A DNA stretch of 27,070 bases from Verrucomicrobia bacterium UBA6775 (GCA_002453165.1 DKGH01000201.1:1-27070), one strand, 5' to 3'. Shown: positions 16,307 through 24,799, numbered from the stretch's first letter. Notes: generated by a model from the sequence alone, not told the origin. Numbers and translations are program-made.

Positions 16307-16322
16307 AAGCGCTTGGCCAAGC
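16307..16322. repeat. Iterated palindrome, about one and a half units, intergenic
   Basis: AAGCGCTTGGCCAAGC, preceded by CC so that the left half-unit CCAAGCGC is also present. It lies between the DUF6941-like stop and the kinase start, at the left edge of the AT-richer segment. Confidence 0.9.
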
Positions 16323-16336
16323 TGCATTATTCATGC

Positions 16337-17239
16337 ATGATTTCTATAGAACAGGCTAGGAAGATACTAGATGCTGAATTTCCAAGTTGGGGTACATATC
16401 AGCTCAACCCCATTTCAGGTGGACTGACAAACCAAAATCTCCTCATCGAGACCGATGAAGGCGAAAAATTTGTAGCCCGTTTACCCGGTAAAGACACCGA
16501 AAAGTTCGGTATCGATCGAAAAACCGAGCATGCGATTTCACTTGCGGCCTGGGAGATCGGCATCGCACCGGAGCCGGTTTCCTTCCTATCCGGGCACGAG
16601 ATTCTTCTCACCCGTTTCGTAGAAGGTTTCCCAATCGACACAAATGACCTTGCGACAATCCGTAACGTGGCTAGGTTGCTTCACCAACTGCATTCAGCGC
16701 CAGAGGTTCCAGGCGTATTTAATCTCCCGTCAGTGATCAACGACTACATCGCTACCGCCAAACGCTTCAATGTCACCCATCCGGATAAACTCAGCGAGGC
16801 TTTGGAATTCTCAGCTAAAATTATTAGCACGATGGGGAACTGCGAGAAAGTTTCAGTTCCATGCCACAACGACCTGCTTCCGGCGAATTTTCTCCAAAGC
16901 AGAGATCAACTTTACCTCCTCGACTGGGAATACGCTGGCATGGGCCACCCCTACGTTGACCTGGGAAATTGCGCAGTCAACTTCTGCATGGATGAAACCG
17001 CTTGTACCATATTTATGGAATCGTATTTGGGCAGGAAGCCGAGCACAGCGGAGATGGCGCAACTTCATCTGCTGCGCGTTCTATCTGATCTTCGTGAGGC
17101 AATGTGGGCTTATGTGCAGATCGGTATTTCAACACTGGATGTGGACTTTCATGCCTATGGAATTAAGCATCTCAACCGCTTCCTTCAAAACGCCAAATCA
17201 ACTGAATTGCAAAACTGGCTTAAAGTGGTTGAGGGTTAG
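16337..17239 (+). CDS. Choline/ethanolamine-kinase-like phosphotransferase (APH fold)
   Basis: 300 residues from ATG 16337; an upstream TTG in frame (16313) lies inside a palindrome and is not preferred. The N-lobe has a nucleotide-binding loop SGGLTNQNLLIE near residues 28-39 and a Lys/Arg segment EKFVARLPG. The C-lobe has the catalytic CHNDLLPANF (His177, Asp179, Asn184) and the metal-binding DWEYAGMGHPYVDLG with Asp196, the combination typical of LicA/choline kinase and thiamine-kinase-like proteins. The likely reaction is ATP-dependent phosphorylation of a small amino-alcohol or thiamine-like substrate; which one is not decided. Base composition is clearly more AT-rich than the flanking genes and the palindrome is absent. 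It converges on the 17236-18399 gene with a 4-base overlap of stop codons. Confidence 0.87.
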   Translation: MISIEQARKILDAEFPSWGTYQLNPISGGLTNQNLLIETDEGEKFVARLPGKDTEKFGIDRKTEHAISLAAWEIGIAPEPVSFLSGHEILLTRFVEGFPIDTNDLATIRNVARLLHQLHSAPEVPGVFNLPSVINDYIATAKRFNVTHPDKLSEALEFSAKIISTMGNCEKVSVPCHNDLLPANFLQSRDQLYLLDWEYAGMGHPYVDLGNCAVNFCMDETACTIFMESYLGRKPSTAEMAQLHLLRVLSDLREAMWAYVQIGISTLDVDFHAYGIKHLNRFLQNAKSTELQNWLKVVEG

Positions 17240-18399
17240 GCACCCACCTGTTTGTCAATGTGAATTTCAATTTGCCGTTTCCCCAGTTCGGCGAACACTA
17301 TCTCAGGATTAAAAGCGAGCTCCGGAGCCACGACACCCACAGCGGTGGCCTGGCCATCAAATATCATCTGGGCGGCAATCGACATCGGGATACCGACAGA
17401 GCGAGTATAAGCTCGAAGTTTTTCCCAGCCTAAAACCGATCCATCTGAAGCCGGATGGGTACTTGTAAGTGTGTAACAAATTGGCTGACCATTCTCCGTT
17501 CCTGAAACCTCGACATGTAGGGCATACCCGTATAGCTGGGTAGTGGTTCCCTGCTCGGATTGAAGCAGATAACTTGCGATTGCATCCATCACCCCCACTT
17601 CAGCTCCATCCACATTCACCGTTTTGTTATCCAGAAAGCCCCAGTCATATAGCGCACTTAACAGCTGCATGTTTTTAGGCGGCCAAGTCCCTCGAACTTC
17701 AACTAAGCGCACTCCTTTTTCCTTAAAGGACTTGGGGATCGTCTGGGTTTCGGCATGCGGAATGATGTATTGTGTATGCGTACCAAATGGCTCAGGTAAA
17801 GTGACATTTAGCGGCCGTGCAAATGGCTCAACCTGCTTAAACTCGCCATCTTCAAAAACAATTCTGCTTTCAAGATTGGGCTCATATTCGATACGGGTTG
17901 TCTCAGTGATCGCCGGCGAGAAGGCAAACGGGCGGAACGCCCCGTGACTAATTCGAATGGAGTCAATCGTTTCGAGTCGATCGTATGCATAACGAGCCAT
18001 AACATTTGTAATACCTGGCGTCATGCCGAAGCCTGGCACGTATGTTTTGCCCGACTTGAGAAATTCATTATGAAAGGCAAACTCAGGCCCTGTGCCATTC
18101 AGGTTTACGCCGTGCACACCAGCCTGTGCGATACATTTAGTAGACTCGTGATTAATAGAAATCGGTGTGCCATCCATAACTAGATCATAATTCTGGATTA
18201 AGGCTGTTGTTTTATCTGAATGAAATACATCGGCTTTGACGAAGTCAACCCGGTCGTCTTCTAGCCAAGCGAGTACTTCCTGCCCCGCCGACTCGTTATT
18301 GTCACCGATTGTGACTCTTTCCACTCTATCAGATTGAAGAAGATCAAGAACTGATTCGCGGCTTATTTTTCCTGCAGCTCCAAGGCAAAAAACTTTCAT
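17236..18399 (-). CDS. Saccharopine-dehydrogenase-family NAD(P)-dependent oxidoreductase
   Basis: 387 residues from ATG 18399-18397. A Rossmann fold opens the protein (VFCLGAAGKISRESVLDLL, then acidic TIGDNNES at the end of strand 2, which favours NAD). LVMDGTPISINHESTKCIAQAGVHGVNL and FVPGFGMTPG-like PGFGMTPGITNVMARY follow, as in the saccharopine dehydrogenase / lysine 6-dehydrogenase / carboxynorspermidine synthase group. The C-terminal half is the substrate domain. The substrate is not identifiable. Its composition matches the neighbouring kinase and differs from the rest of the window, and it lacks palindromes. The upstream 67 bases are very AT-rich and probably hold its promoter, but no clear -35/-10 pair could be fixed. 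Confidence 0.85.
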   Translation of the reverse strand: MKVFCLGAAGKISRESVLDLLQSDRVERVTIGDNNESAGQEVLAWLEDDRVDFVKADVFHSDKTTALIQNYDLVMDGTPISINHESTKCIAQAGVHGVNLNGTGPEFAFHNEFLKSGKTYVPGFGMTPGITNVMARYAYDRLETIDSIRISHGAFRPFAFSPAITETTRIEYEPNLESRIVFEDGEFKQVEPFARPLNVTLPEPFGTHTQYIIPHAETQTIPKSFKEKGVRLVEVRGTWPPKNMQLLSALYDWGFLDNKTVNVDGAEVGVMDAIASYLLQSEQGTTTQLYGYALHVEVSGTENGQPICYTLTSTHPASDGSVLGWEKLRAYTRSVGIPMSIAAQMIFDGQATAVGVVAPELAFNPEIVFAELGKRQIEIHIDKQVGA

Positions 18400-18466
18400 T
18401 TGAAATAAATAAACTATTTATAAGAGGCGTAAGCAATAGAACTCATAATTTCATTGCGTGCTGTTT

Positions 18467-19897
18467 TTAAGTGAAAATCTCTCTGATCAACTTTCCGTGT
18501 ACGTCAGTGAGGCGGTAGTCGCGGCCTCCGTGGTGGAATGTCAACCGCTCGTGATCCAGACCAAGCAGGTGAAGAATCGTCGCCTGCAGGTCGTGAATAT
18601 GCACAGGGCGATCGGTGATGTGAAAGCCAAGTTCATCAGTGGCGCCGAGGGTGACACCGCCCTTCACACCGCCGCCGGCCATCCAAAGACTGAACGCCTG
18701 CGGATGATGATCGCGACCCTGCGATCGATTTAGCGTGGGGTTGCTCTCCACCATTGGCGTACGACCAAATTCGCCCCCCCAAATAACCAACGTATCCTCC
18801 AGCAGACCACGCCGCTTGAGATCAGTGATCAGCGCCGCGCTGGCCTGATCGGTGGTGCGTGCGTTGTTGGTCACGTTGCCCGCAACGTTGGAGTGGGCAT
18901 CCCAGCCTGAGTGGTAAATATTCACGCAACGCACGCCGCGCTCAATCATGCGCCGCGCGAGCAGACAGGCACGGGCATACGACGGCTTAGCCGGGTCAGC
19001 GCCGTAGAGCTTGAGCGTCTCCGCGCTTTCGCTTTTTAGATCCATCAACTCCGGCGCGCTGGCCTGAAGCCGATACGCCATCTCGTAGCTGTTAATGCGT
19101 GTGGCGATTTCGGGGTCGTTTTCAATCTCCAATCGTCGCCGATTGAGCGCGCCGATCAGGTCGATCGAGTCACGCTGAAGCTGGGCATCCACGCCCTCGG
19201 GTCGACTCACATTGAGGATGGGATCGCCCGAGTTGCGAAAGCGCACGCCGGCATGCTTGCCTGGCATAAACCCGGCCGACCACAACGCCGAGCCACCGCT
19301 GATACCGCCGCCGGTGGACAGCACAACAAAAGCCGGCAGATTGCTGGTCTCGGCACCGAGGCCGTAGCTGAGCCACGAACCGAGACACGGTCTGCCGGGC
19401 TGGGCAAAGCCTGTGTTGAAAAAAATCTGCCCGGGCGCGTGATTGAACTGATCCGTGTGCATCGACCGGATGATGGCGATGTCATCAACGACCTTGGCCA
19501 AGTGCGGCAGTTTGTCGGACAACTCCGCGCCACATTGGCCGTGTCGCGCAAAGCCAAACCGCGGCCCCAGCACGGCGGCATCGCGTTGGATAAAAGCATA
19601 ACGCTGATCGCCGATCACCGAGGGTGGCAGCGGTTTGCCCTCGAGCTGTTTCAGCTTGGGCTTGTTATCAAACAGCTCCAGCTGGCTCGGTGCGCCGGCC
19701 TGGAAAAGATGAATCACCCGCTTGGCATTGGGCGCAAAGTGGGTGCGCGCCCGCGCTTGGCCAAGCGCCCCGGTCAACAACCCGGCCAGAGCAATCTTGC
19801 CCACCCCATAACCGCATTCCCCAAAGAAGTGCCGCCGCGTAATCTCCGGGGAATTGGAAGGACGAGCCTGCGAGTCCGTTTGATTCGTTTTATTCAT
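18467..19897 (-). CDS. DUF1501 protein, Tat-exported
   Basis: 476 residues from ATG 19897-19895, two bases after the stop of the upstream PSCyt gene (TAAGGATG), so translation is probably coupled. A Tat-type leader is present with ITRRHFFGECGYG near residues 19-31 and hydrophobic IALAGLLTGALGQA after it. DUF1501 hallmarks are HLFQAGAPSQLELFDNKP, GSWLSYGLG, RGVRCVNIYHSGWDAH, WGGEFGRTP, GRDHHPQAFSLWMAGGGVKGG and the C-terminal GRDYRLTDVHG. The fold is related to alkaline phosphatase/sulfatase-like enzymes, and the conserved His and Asp residues suggest metal binding; the activity is unknown. Such genes normally accompany a DUF1549/DUF1553 cytochrome protein, as here. A palindrome encodes the GALGQA at the end of the leader. 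Confidence 0.92.
   Translation of the reverse strand: MNKTNQTDSQARPSNSPEITRRHFFGECGYGVGKIALAGLLTGALGQARARTHFAPNAKRVIHLFQAGAPSQLELFDNKPKLKQLEGKPLPPSVIGDQRYAFIQRDAAVLGPRFGFARHGQCGAELSDKLPHLAKVVDDIAIIRSMHTDQFNHAPGQIFFNTGFAQPGRPCLGSWLSYGLGAETSNLPAFVVLSTGGGISGGSALWSAGFMPGKHAGVRFRNSGDPILNVSRPEGVDAQLQRDSIDLIGALNRRRLEIENDPEIATRINSYEMAYRLQASAPELMDLKSESAETLKLYGADPAKPSYARACLLARRMIERGVRCVNIYHSGWDAHSNVAGNVTNNARTTDQASAALITDLKRRGLLEDTLVIWGGEFGRTPMVESNPTLNRSQGRDHHPQAFSLWMAGGGVKGGVTLGATDELGFHITDRPVHIHDLQATILHLLGLDHERLTFHHGGRDYRLTDVHGKLIREIFT
19754..19767. repeat. Iterated palindrome, exact 14-mer
   Basis: Read on the minus strand as LGQA at the end of the Tat leader of the DUF1501 protein. Confidence 0.95.
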
Positions 19898-19899
19898 CC

Positions 19900-22782
19900 T
19901 TAGTTGCGGGTGATGAATTCGTGTGTGTTTAGCAGTGCACGGGACAGGGCGGTCCATGCAGCTCTTTTATTTGTGTCACCGGAGCCGGGGCCGGCCACTT
20001 TGGCGGCATCAATTTCGCCGGACTCAAATCGTCGAAGCGTTTTTTCGAAATAATCCACCACGATCTTTTGTTCCCCGGCATCGGGCGGACGAGAGAGACA
20101 TCGCTCAAACAACGCCTTCGAAACAGCCGCCCGATCCCCCGACTGTTGCACCGCCCATTGGGCAAGTGCTTGGCTGGCCTCGATGGGGAGGGGGTCGTTC
20201 AGCAGCGTCAGCGCCTGCAACGGGGTGTTGGAGATTTCACGGCGCGCCACGCAGGTTTCATGGCTGGGGGCATCAAACGTGTCGTGCATCGCATAGGGCA
20301 TCGAGCGTTTACGGTAGGTGTATAGGCTCCGTCGATAACGATCCGCGCCTGAGCTGGCTTTCCAACCGCCGCCACCGTAGATGCCCTCGCCGATGCTGCC
20401 GTGTTGCGGCGGGAACACGCTCGCCCCACCGATCCGCTGATGCAGTAGGCCGCTGACACTCAGGAGAGAGTCACGAATCTGCTCCGCGCTCAGGCGGTAC
20501 TCCGTCCCGGCTCGCTGCTGATAGGTGGCGCTGGTGACCATGAGCCGAAGCAGTTTTTTCTGAGACCAACCCTGCCGGATGAATTCCAGTGCAAGCCAGT
20601 CGAGCAACTCCGGATTCGTGGGGGAAGCGCCGGTGTAACCAAAATCCTCCGTCGTACGCACGATGCCTTCACCAAAAATGGATGCCCACAGCCGGTTGAC
20701 GGTGACACGGGCCGTGAGCGGATTGGCTGGGTCAACCAGCCACTGGGCAAAGCCGAGCCGGTTGCGCGGCAGTTCCTTCGCGAGGGGCGGCAGGAACGGC
20801 AGCACTTTCGGCAGAACCGTTTCGCGAGAGGAAAGGAATTCGCCGCGATGATGGCGGTACGTCGGGCGAACACGGTTTGCCGGGCGCTCATGCATCACGA
20901 GTGTGGTGGGCGGCTTGGGGATGCCCCGGCGAAGTGCCTCAATCGGTTTCCGAAGCTCGGCCGCGTCGCCGGTGGTCTCGATGTAGTGTGCGCGGAGGGC
21001 GTCGTGGTCCGCTTGGCCAAGCGCATCGGCCGGCTTGGCCAAGCGGGCCTCGATGTCGCCGGGCAGTTCCTTTGCCTTGGGCGCCTTGTCGCGCTTGGCC
21101 ACCGAGAAGCGAAACCGGCCAAGGCTCGCGGAGTAGTGGCGGCTGAAATCCATTTGCACCGTGAGCGAGCTGGCTGTGAGCGGCTTGGCCAATTGCCAAA
21201 CGGCCTGACTGGACTTGCCCTCGCGCCCGCTGGCAGACCAGCCGGTCTGCAGGTCGCCGTCCAGAGCAGCCATCGCGCCGGGTTTGCCGCTGCCGATCCA
21301 TTGCTTGGCATGGTTTTCCGAGCCGGATTCCAATTTCACCGCTTGGCCGTCCGCGATGAGCCTGAGTTCGCTCAGGAAAAAATCGCCCTTCGGCCCCTCG
21401 TAATATGCGCGGCCGGGACCGCCCTTGGGTAGACGCGCATCCGGCAACGCCTCGAGTCGCAGCGTGGTGATCCCCTCGGGCAGATCGTTAAACTCAAGCT
21501 CGTAGGTGTCGTGCTTGCGCGTGTCGCCACTGGCAAAAATGGATTGATCCTCGAGCAGCTCCAGCCAGCCGATGCTCGCGTTCATTTTTGTGGGCACGAT
21601 GGTTTGCCACGGAACGGCGGTCGCCCGTTCTTTCTTGAGCCAAGCCTCGTACTTGGCGTTGTCGACCGCGAGCGACGAGAGTTGTTCGCGAATTTGTTTC
21701 TCGACCGATTCCTTTTTGGTTTTCTGCTCCGGCGTGAACAGCGGCAGCTCCGGTTCGGCCGTGTTGTTCATGAACGCCATCAGCTCATAGTACGACCGGT
21801 GCGGTACCGGGTCGAACTTGTGCGTATGACACTGCGCACAGCCCAGCGTGAGGCCAAGCCAGGCGGTGCCGGTGGTGTTGACGCGATCAACCATCGCGTA
21901 GAATCGAAACTCGAGCGGATCGATGCCGCCCTCCTCGTTGACCATCGTGTTGCGATGAAAACCAGTGGCCACGCGCTGCGACAATGTGGCGCCCGGCAGC
22001 ATGTCGCCGGCGATCTGTTCGACGGTGAATTGATCGAACGGCATGTCGTCGTTGATGGCGCGGATCACCCAGTCTCGCCACGGCCAGATGGTTCGCGGGC
22101 GATCCTTCTCATAACCGTTCGTGTCGGCATAACGCGCGAGGTCGAGCCACGACGACGCCCAATGCTCGCCGTACTCCGGCCGGTCGAGCAGTCGATCCAC
22201 CAGTCGCTCGTAGGCATCCGGCCGTGTGTCCTCCACGAATTCCCGAACCTCGCCCGGCGTGGGCGGCAGGCCGATGAGATCGAGCGACAGGCGACGAATC
22301 AACCGGTAACGATCGGCCTCAATTGAAGGGGGTTTTCCGGCTCCCTCAAGCCGGGCCAAAACGAAATGGTCAATGTCGTTCCGGGGCCAGTCGGTCTGGT
22401 TCACCCTCGGCAACGGCTTGGCCTTTGGCGGGATGAACGCCCAGTGCTCAGTGTACCCGGCACCGGCATGCACCCATTTCTGAAGCACCTTTTTTTGGGC
22501 GGCGGACAGCGGTTTTTTGGCCGAGGGCGGCGGCATCAATTCGTCGGGATCGGGGTGGTCGATGCGCTTGGCCAAGCGGGCGAACGCGTCCTCCTCCGGC
22601 CGTACATCCAGCCGCAGATCGGCCTTGCGGGTTTTCTCGTCCGGCCCGTGACACTTGAAACAATGCCCGGCCAATATCGGCCGAACGTCGCGCTGAAAAT
22701 CCGGCGCCGATTGGGCAGCCAGTTGGGCGGCAAACAGGATGAGCAGCCAGGGACGTTTCAACAATGCACGACCGCAAGCCAT
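19900..22782 (-). CDS. PSD1/DUF1549/DUF1553 planctomycete-type cytochrome c protein
   Basis: 960 residues from ATG 22782-22780. A signal peptide (hydrophobic LLILFAAQLAAQ) is followed by a PSCyt1 cytochrome domain with heme motif CFKCH at 41-45 and DPDELMPPP near 76-84. DUF1549 follows with HWAFIPPKAKPLPRV, FVLARLE, LIRRLSLDLIGLPPTP, and a second CxxCH (CAQCH, 315-319) in GLTLGCAQCHTHKFDP. A carbohydrate-binding-like beta-region covers about 430-570. DUF1553 closes the protein (NRLGFAQWLVDPANPLTARV, NRLWASIFG, RREISNTPLQALTLLNDP). Two hemes and export suggest a periplasmic electron-transfer or oxidative role with its DUF1501 partners; the substrate is unknown. Four TTGGCCAA cores are embedded in the gene, two of them 22 bp apart in the linker EARLAKPADALGQADHD, which looks like an insertion. 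Confidence 0.94.
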   Translation of the reverse strand: MACGRALLKRPWLLILFAAQLAAQSAPDFQRDVRPILAGHCFKCHGPDEKTRKADLRLDVRPEEDAFARLAKRIDHPDPDELMPPPSAKKPLSAAQKKVLQKWVHAGAGYTEHWAFIPPKAKPLPRVNQTDWPRNDIDHFVLARLEGAGKPPSIEADRYRLIRRLSLDLIGLPPTPGEVREFVEDTRPDAYERLVDRLLDRPEYGEHWASSWLDLARYADTNGYEKDRPRTIWPWRDWVIRAINDDMPFDQFTVEQIAGDMLPGATLSQRVATGFHRNTMVNEEGGIDPLEFRFYAMVDRVNTTGTAWLGLTLGCAQCHTHKFDPVPHRSYYELMAFMNNTAEPELPLFTPEQKTKKESVEKQIREQLSSLAVDNAKYEAWLKKERATAVPWQTIVPTKMNASIGWLELLEDQSIFASGDTRKHDTYELEFNDLPEGITTLRLEALPDARLPKGGPGRAYYEGPKGDFFLSELRLIADGQAVKLESGSENHAKQWIGSGKPGAMAALDGDLQTGWSASGREGKSSQAVWQLAKPLTASSLTVQMDFSRHYSASLGRFRFSVAKRDKAPKAKELPGDIEARLAKPADALGQADHDALRAHYIETTGDAAELRKPIEALRRGIPKPPTTLVMHERPANRVRPTYRHHRGEFLSSRETVLPKVLPFLPPLAKELPRNRLGFAQWLVDPANPLTARVTVNRLWASIFGEGIVRTTEDFGYTGASPTNPELLDWLALEFIRQGWSQKKLLRLMVTSATYQQRAGTEYRLSAEQIRDSLLSVSGLLHQRIGGASVFPPQHGSIGEGIYGGGGWKASSGADRYRRSLYTYRKRSMPYAMHDTFDAPSHETCVARREISNTPLQALTLLNDPLPIEASQALAQWAVQQSGDRAAVSKALFERCLSRPPDAGEQKIVVDYFEKTLRRFESGEIDAAKVAGPGSGDTNKRAAWTALSRALLNTHEFITRN
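21010..21042. repeat. Two iterated palindromes 22 bp apart inside a CDS
   Basis: Exact CGCTTGGCCAAGCG at 21010-21023 and a 13/14 copy (GGCTTGGCCAAGCG) ending at 21044. They encode ALGQA and RLAKPA in a linker of the PSCyt protein. Confidence 0.9.
22565..22578. repeat. Iterated palindrome, exact 14-mer
   Basis: Inside the cytochrome domain coding region of the PSCyt gene, read on the minus strand as RLAKR. Confidence 0.95.
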
Positions 22783-22790
22783 GACGTCGG

Positions 22791-24242
22791 CTAGGCGATG
22801 ACGTCCTTGACGACCTTGCCGTGGACATCGGTGAGCCGGTAATCGCGGCCGCTGTAACGGTAGGTCAGTTGCTCGTGATCGAGTCCCATCTGATTGAGAA
22901 TGGTCGCGTGCAGGTCGTGGACGTGGACACGGTTCTCGACGGCCGAGCAGCCGAACATGTCAGTGGCGCCATAGCTGTAGCCGGGTTTCACGCCGCCACC
23001 AGCCATCCAGACGGTGAAGCCGTAGTGATCGTGGTCGCGGCCGTTTTTACCCTCGGAAGTTGGTGCGCGGCCAAACTCACCACCCCAGACAACGAGCGTC
23101 TCATCGAGGAGGCCACGGGTCTTGAGATCTTTGAGCAGTGCGGCAATCCCCTGATCACAGGCCTTGGCCAGGCGGGCGTGACCGCCCTTGATGTCGCCAT
23201 GCCCGGTGTCCCAGGCAATGTCGTAGCCGTCGATCGAGTGCGAAAGTTGCACCGTACGCACACCGCGCTCCACGAGGCGCCGGGCGATGAGGCAGCCCTT
23301 GGCATACTCGCTGTCGCCGTACAGGTCGCGCGTGGCCTGGCTTTCCTTCGAGATATCAAACACGTCCGGCACGCTGAACTGCATGCGGAAGGCCATCTCC
23401 ATCGCCTCGATACCAGCTTCAATTTGTGCGTCCTTTTCGCGACGCGCGAGGAACCCCCGGTTTAGCTTGGCCAAAAGATCGGCCTGCTTGCGCTGCTCGC
23501 TGCGGTTGAGGCTGCCGTTTTTAAGGTCGGCGATCACGGCATCCGGCTTCATGCTGCCGATGTTTACGTACGAGCCGGCGTAGGCACCGGGGAGAAATGA
23601 GCTGCCCCAGTTGGCAAGCTTGCCACGTGGCTGGGCACGGGGAGACATGGCGACGAACCCGGGAAGATTATCACTCTCACTGCCCAGCCCGTAGGCCAGC
23701 CATGAGCCGAGACTTGGGCGGTTTGGCTGAATGTGCCCGACGTTCATCATCATGATCGCCCCGGCGTGTTCCGGGATGTCGGTGTGCATCGAGTGGACGA
23801 AACAAATGTCGTCCACCATCTTGCCCACCTCGGGAAAAATATCACTGACCCACTTGCCGCTCTGGCCGTACTGCTTGAAGCCAAACGGCGAGGGCATCAG
23901 GCCGTTCTTCGTGTTCCGCAGCGTCTTGCGATCAACAAGACTCGGGCGTTTGCCGGCGTGCTCCGTGAGCGCCGGCTTGTGGTCGAACGTGTCGACCTGC
24001 GACGGGCCACCCGGCATGAACAACTGAATGATGTGCTTGGCCTTAGGCGCGAAGTGCGGCGTCTTGGGCGCGAGTGGCGAGGTGGACGCCTGCGCGGCCG
24101 GGGCGAGCAACCCCTTGTCGGCCATCAACCCAGCCAGGCCAATGGTGCCCATGCCGGCTCCCAACTGCTTAAGCATCTCGCGCCGGGTTTTCGGCGCACG
24201 CATCATTCGGCGCACGGCACGTTCGTGATCAGAAAATTTCAT
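22791..24242 (-). CDS. DUF1501 protein, Tat-exported (second copy)
   Basis: 483 residues from ATG 24242-24240; the frame continues upstream to 24296 but without leader-like character. The Tat motif is KTRREMLKQLG near residues 18-28, followed by a hydrophobic AGMGTIGLAGLM. Family blocks are QLFMPGGPSQVDTFDHKP, GSWLAYGLGSES, RGVRTVQLSHS, WDTGHGDIKGGH, WGGEFGRAP, GRDHDHYGFTVWMAGGGVKPG and a C-terminal GRDYRLTDVHGKVV almost identical to that of the other copy. It is first in a three-gene unit: DUF1501, 8-base gap, PSCyt, 2-base gap, DUF1501. The two DUF1501 proteins differ considerably in sequence, so this is not a recent duplication. One TTGGCCAA core (23467-23474) is read as LAK. Confidence 0.92.
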   Translation of the reverse strand: MKFSDHERAVRRMMRAPKTRREMLKQLGAGMGTIGLAGLMADKGLLAPAAQASTSPLAPKTPHFAPKAKHIIQLFMPGGPSQVDTFDHKPALTEHAGKRPSLVDRKTLRNTKNGLMPSPFGFKQYGQSGKWVSDIFPEVGKMVDDICFVHSMHTDIPEHAGAIMMMNVGHIQPNRPSLGSWLAYGLGSESDNLPGFVAMSPRAQPRGKLANWGSSFLPGAYAGSYVNIGSMKPDAVIADLKNGSLNRSEQRKQADLLAKLNRGFLARREKDAQIEAGIEAMEMAFRMQFSVPDVFDISKESQATRDLYGDSEYAKGCLIARRLVERGVRTVQLSHSIDGYDIAWDTGHGDIKGGHARLAKACDQGIAALLKDLKTRGLLDETLVVWGGEFGRAPTSEGKNGRDHDHYGFTVWMAGGGVKPGYSYGATDMFGCSAVENRVHVHDLHATILNQMGLDHEQLTYRYSGRDYRLTDVHGKVVKDVIA

Positions 24243-24316
24243 AACACTACGGACAAAGGAAATCCTACGGAGAAAAACCACCGCACGCCAACCCAATTTA
24301 CCCGGTTTTTCGTGTA

Positions 24317-24339
24317 TTGGCCAAGCGCTTGGCCAAGCG
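24317..24339. repeat. Tandem iterated palindrome, two units at 12-bp period, intergenic
   Basis: TTGGCCAA cores at 24317 and 24329. The 20 bases TTGGCCAAGCGCTTGGCCAA are themselves a perfect palindrome. The element lies in the 107-base gap upstream of the DUF1501 gene. Confidence 0.95.
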
Positions 24340-24349
24340 GATATGGGGT

Positions 24350-24741
24350 TTAATACAACGCGATCGCACGCCCGGGGCCACCATGACAGCCCTTTATTTT
24401 CACCGGTGCAAAGAGGAAAACCGCCTTGGCCGGCAGTTGGCCAAGCCCTGTCAGAAACTCGACTCCAACCATGCCCTGAGTGCCCAACATCCAGTAGGTG
24501 AACAATGCCTGTTTAGGGTCCACGCCACCGAGCGTGGGAGCGTCCGTGCCCACGCAGCGGATTCCGCGCTTGGCCAAGTGCTGTCGCGCACACCTGGCAC
24601 TGCCGGCTCGCTTGGTTTCTGGAATGACCAGTGCGACTGCACCGGGGCGTTCGCTTGGCCAAGAGCGGCATCGGCGCGGGCGCTGACATGCAGCATCAGC
24701 GTCGAGACCAGCAGGCAAGTTGTGAGAACCGAGCGCTTCAT
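24350..24741 (-). pseudogene. Chimeric gene remnant: DUF1549-like N-terminus joined to a cyclase-family C-terminus
   Basis: One frame starts at ATG 24741 with a good signal peptide (MKRSVLTTCLLVSTLMLHVS...), then ADAALGQA and HWSFQKPSEPAVPGVRDSTWP. The last part matches the DUF1549 motif of the 19900-22782 protein (HWAFIPPKAKPLPRV...DWP). After the palindrome at 24570-24577 this frame becomes meaningless. In the next frame, ending at TAA 24352-24350, a clear cyclase/kynurenine-formamidase-like C-terminus appears: LAKRGIRCVGTDAPTLGGVD, TYWMLGTQGMVGVEFL and the family ending HGGPGRAIALY. Neither part is complete: the cyclase lacks its N-terminal two thirds with the metal-binding HxGTHxD region, and DUF1549 lacks nearly everything. 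I therefore call it a decayed fusion with a frameshift at or near the palindrome. Whether anything is translated is unknown. Confidence 0.7.
24570..24577. repeat. Palindrome core at the probable fusion point of the pseudogene
   Basis: GCGCTTGGCCAAGT context. The core sits between the DUF1549-like and cyclase-like parts. A further copy (24655-24662) encodes LGQA at the end of the signal peptide. Confidence 0.85.
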
Positions 24742-24799
24742 TCGTTAACGGGTCCCGGCGAGGCTACCTCCCACCCGCCGCCAAGCAACCCCAAATCGA

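Noticed and set aside
24317..24339. Tandem palindrome as a rho-independent terminator
   Set aside because: There is no loop-and-U-tract structure, and the same sequence occurs inside coding regions, so a terminator role is not supported.
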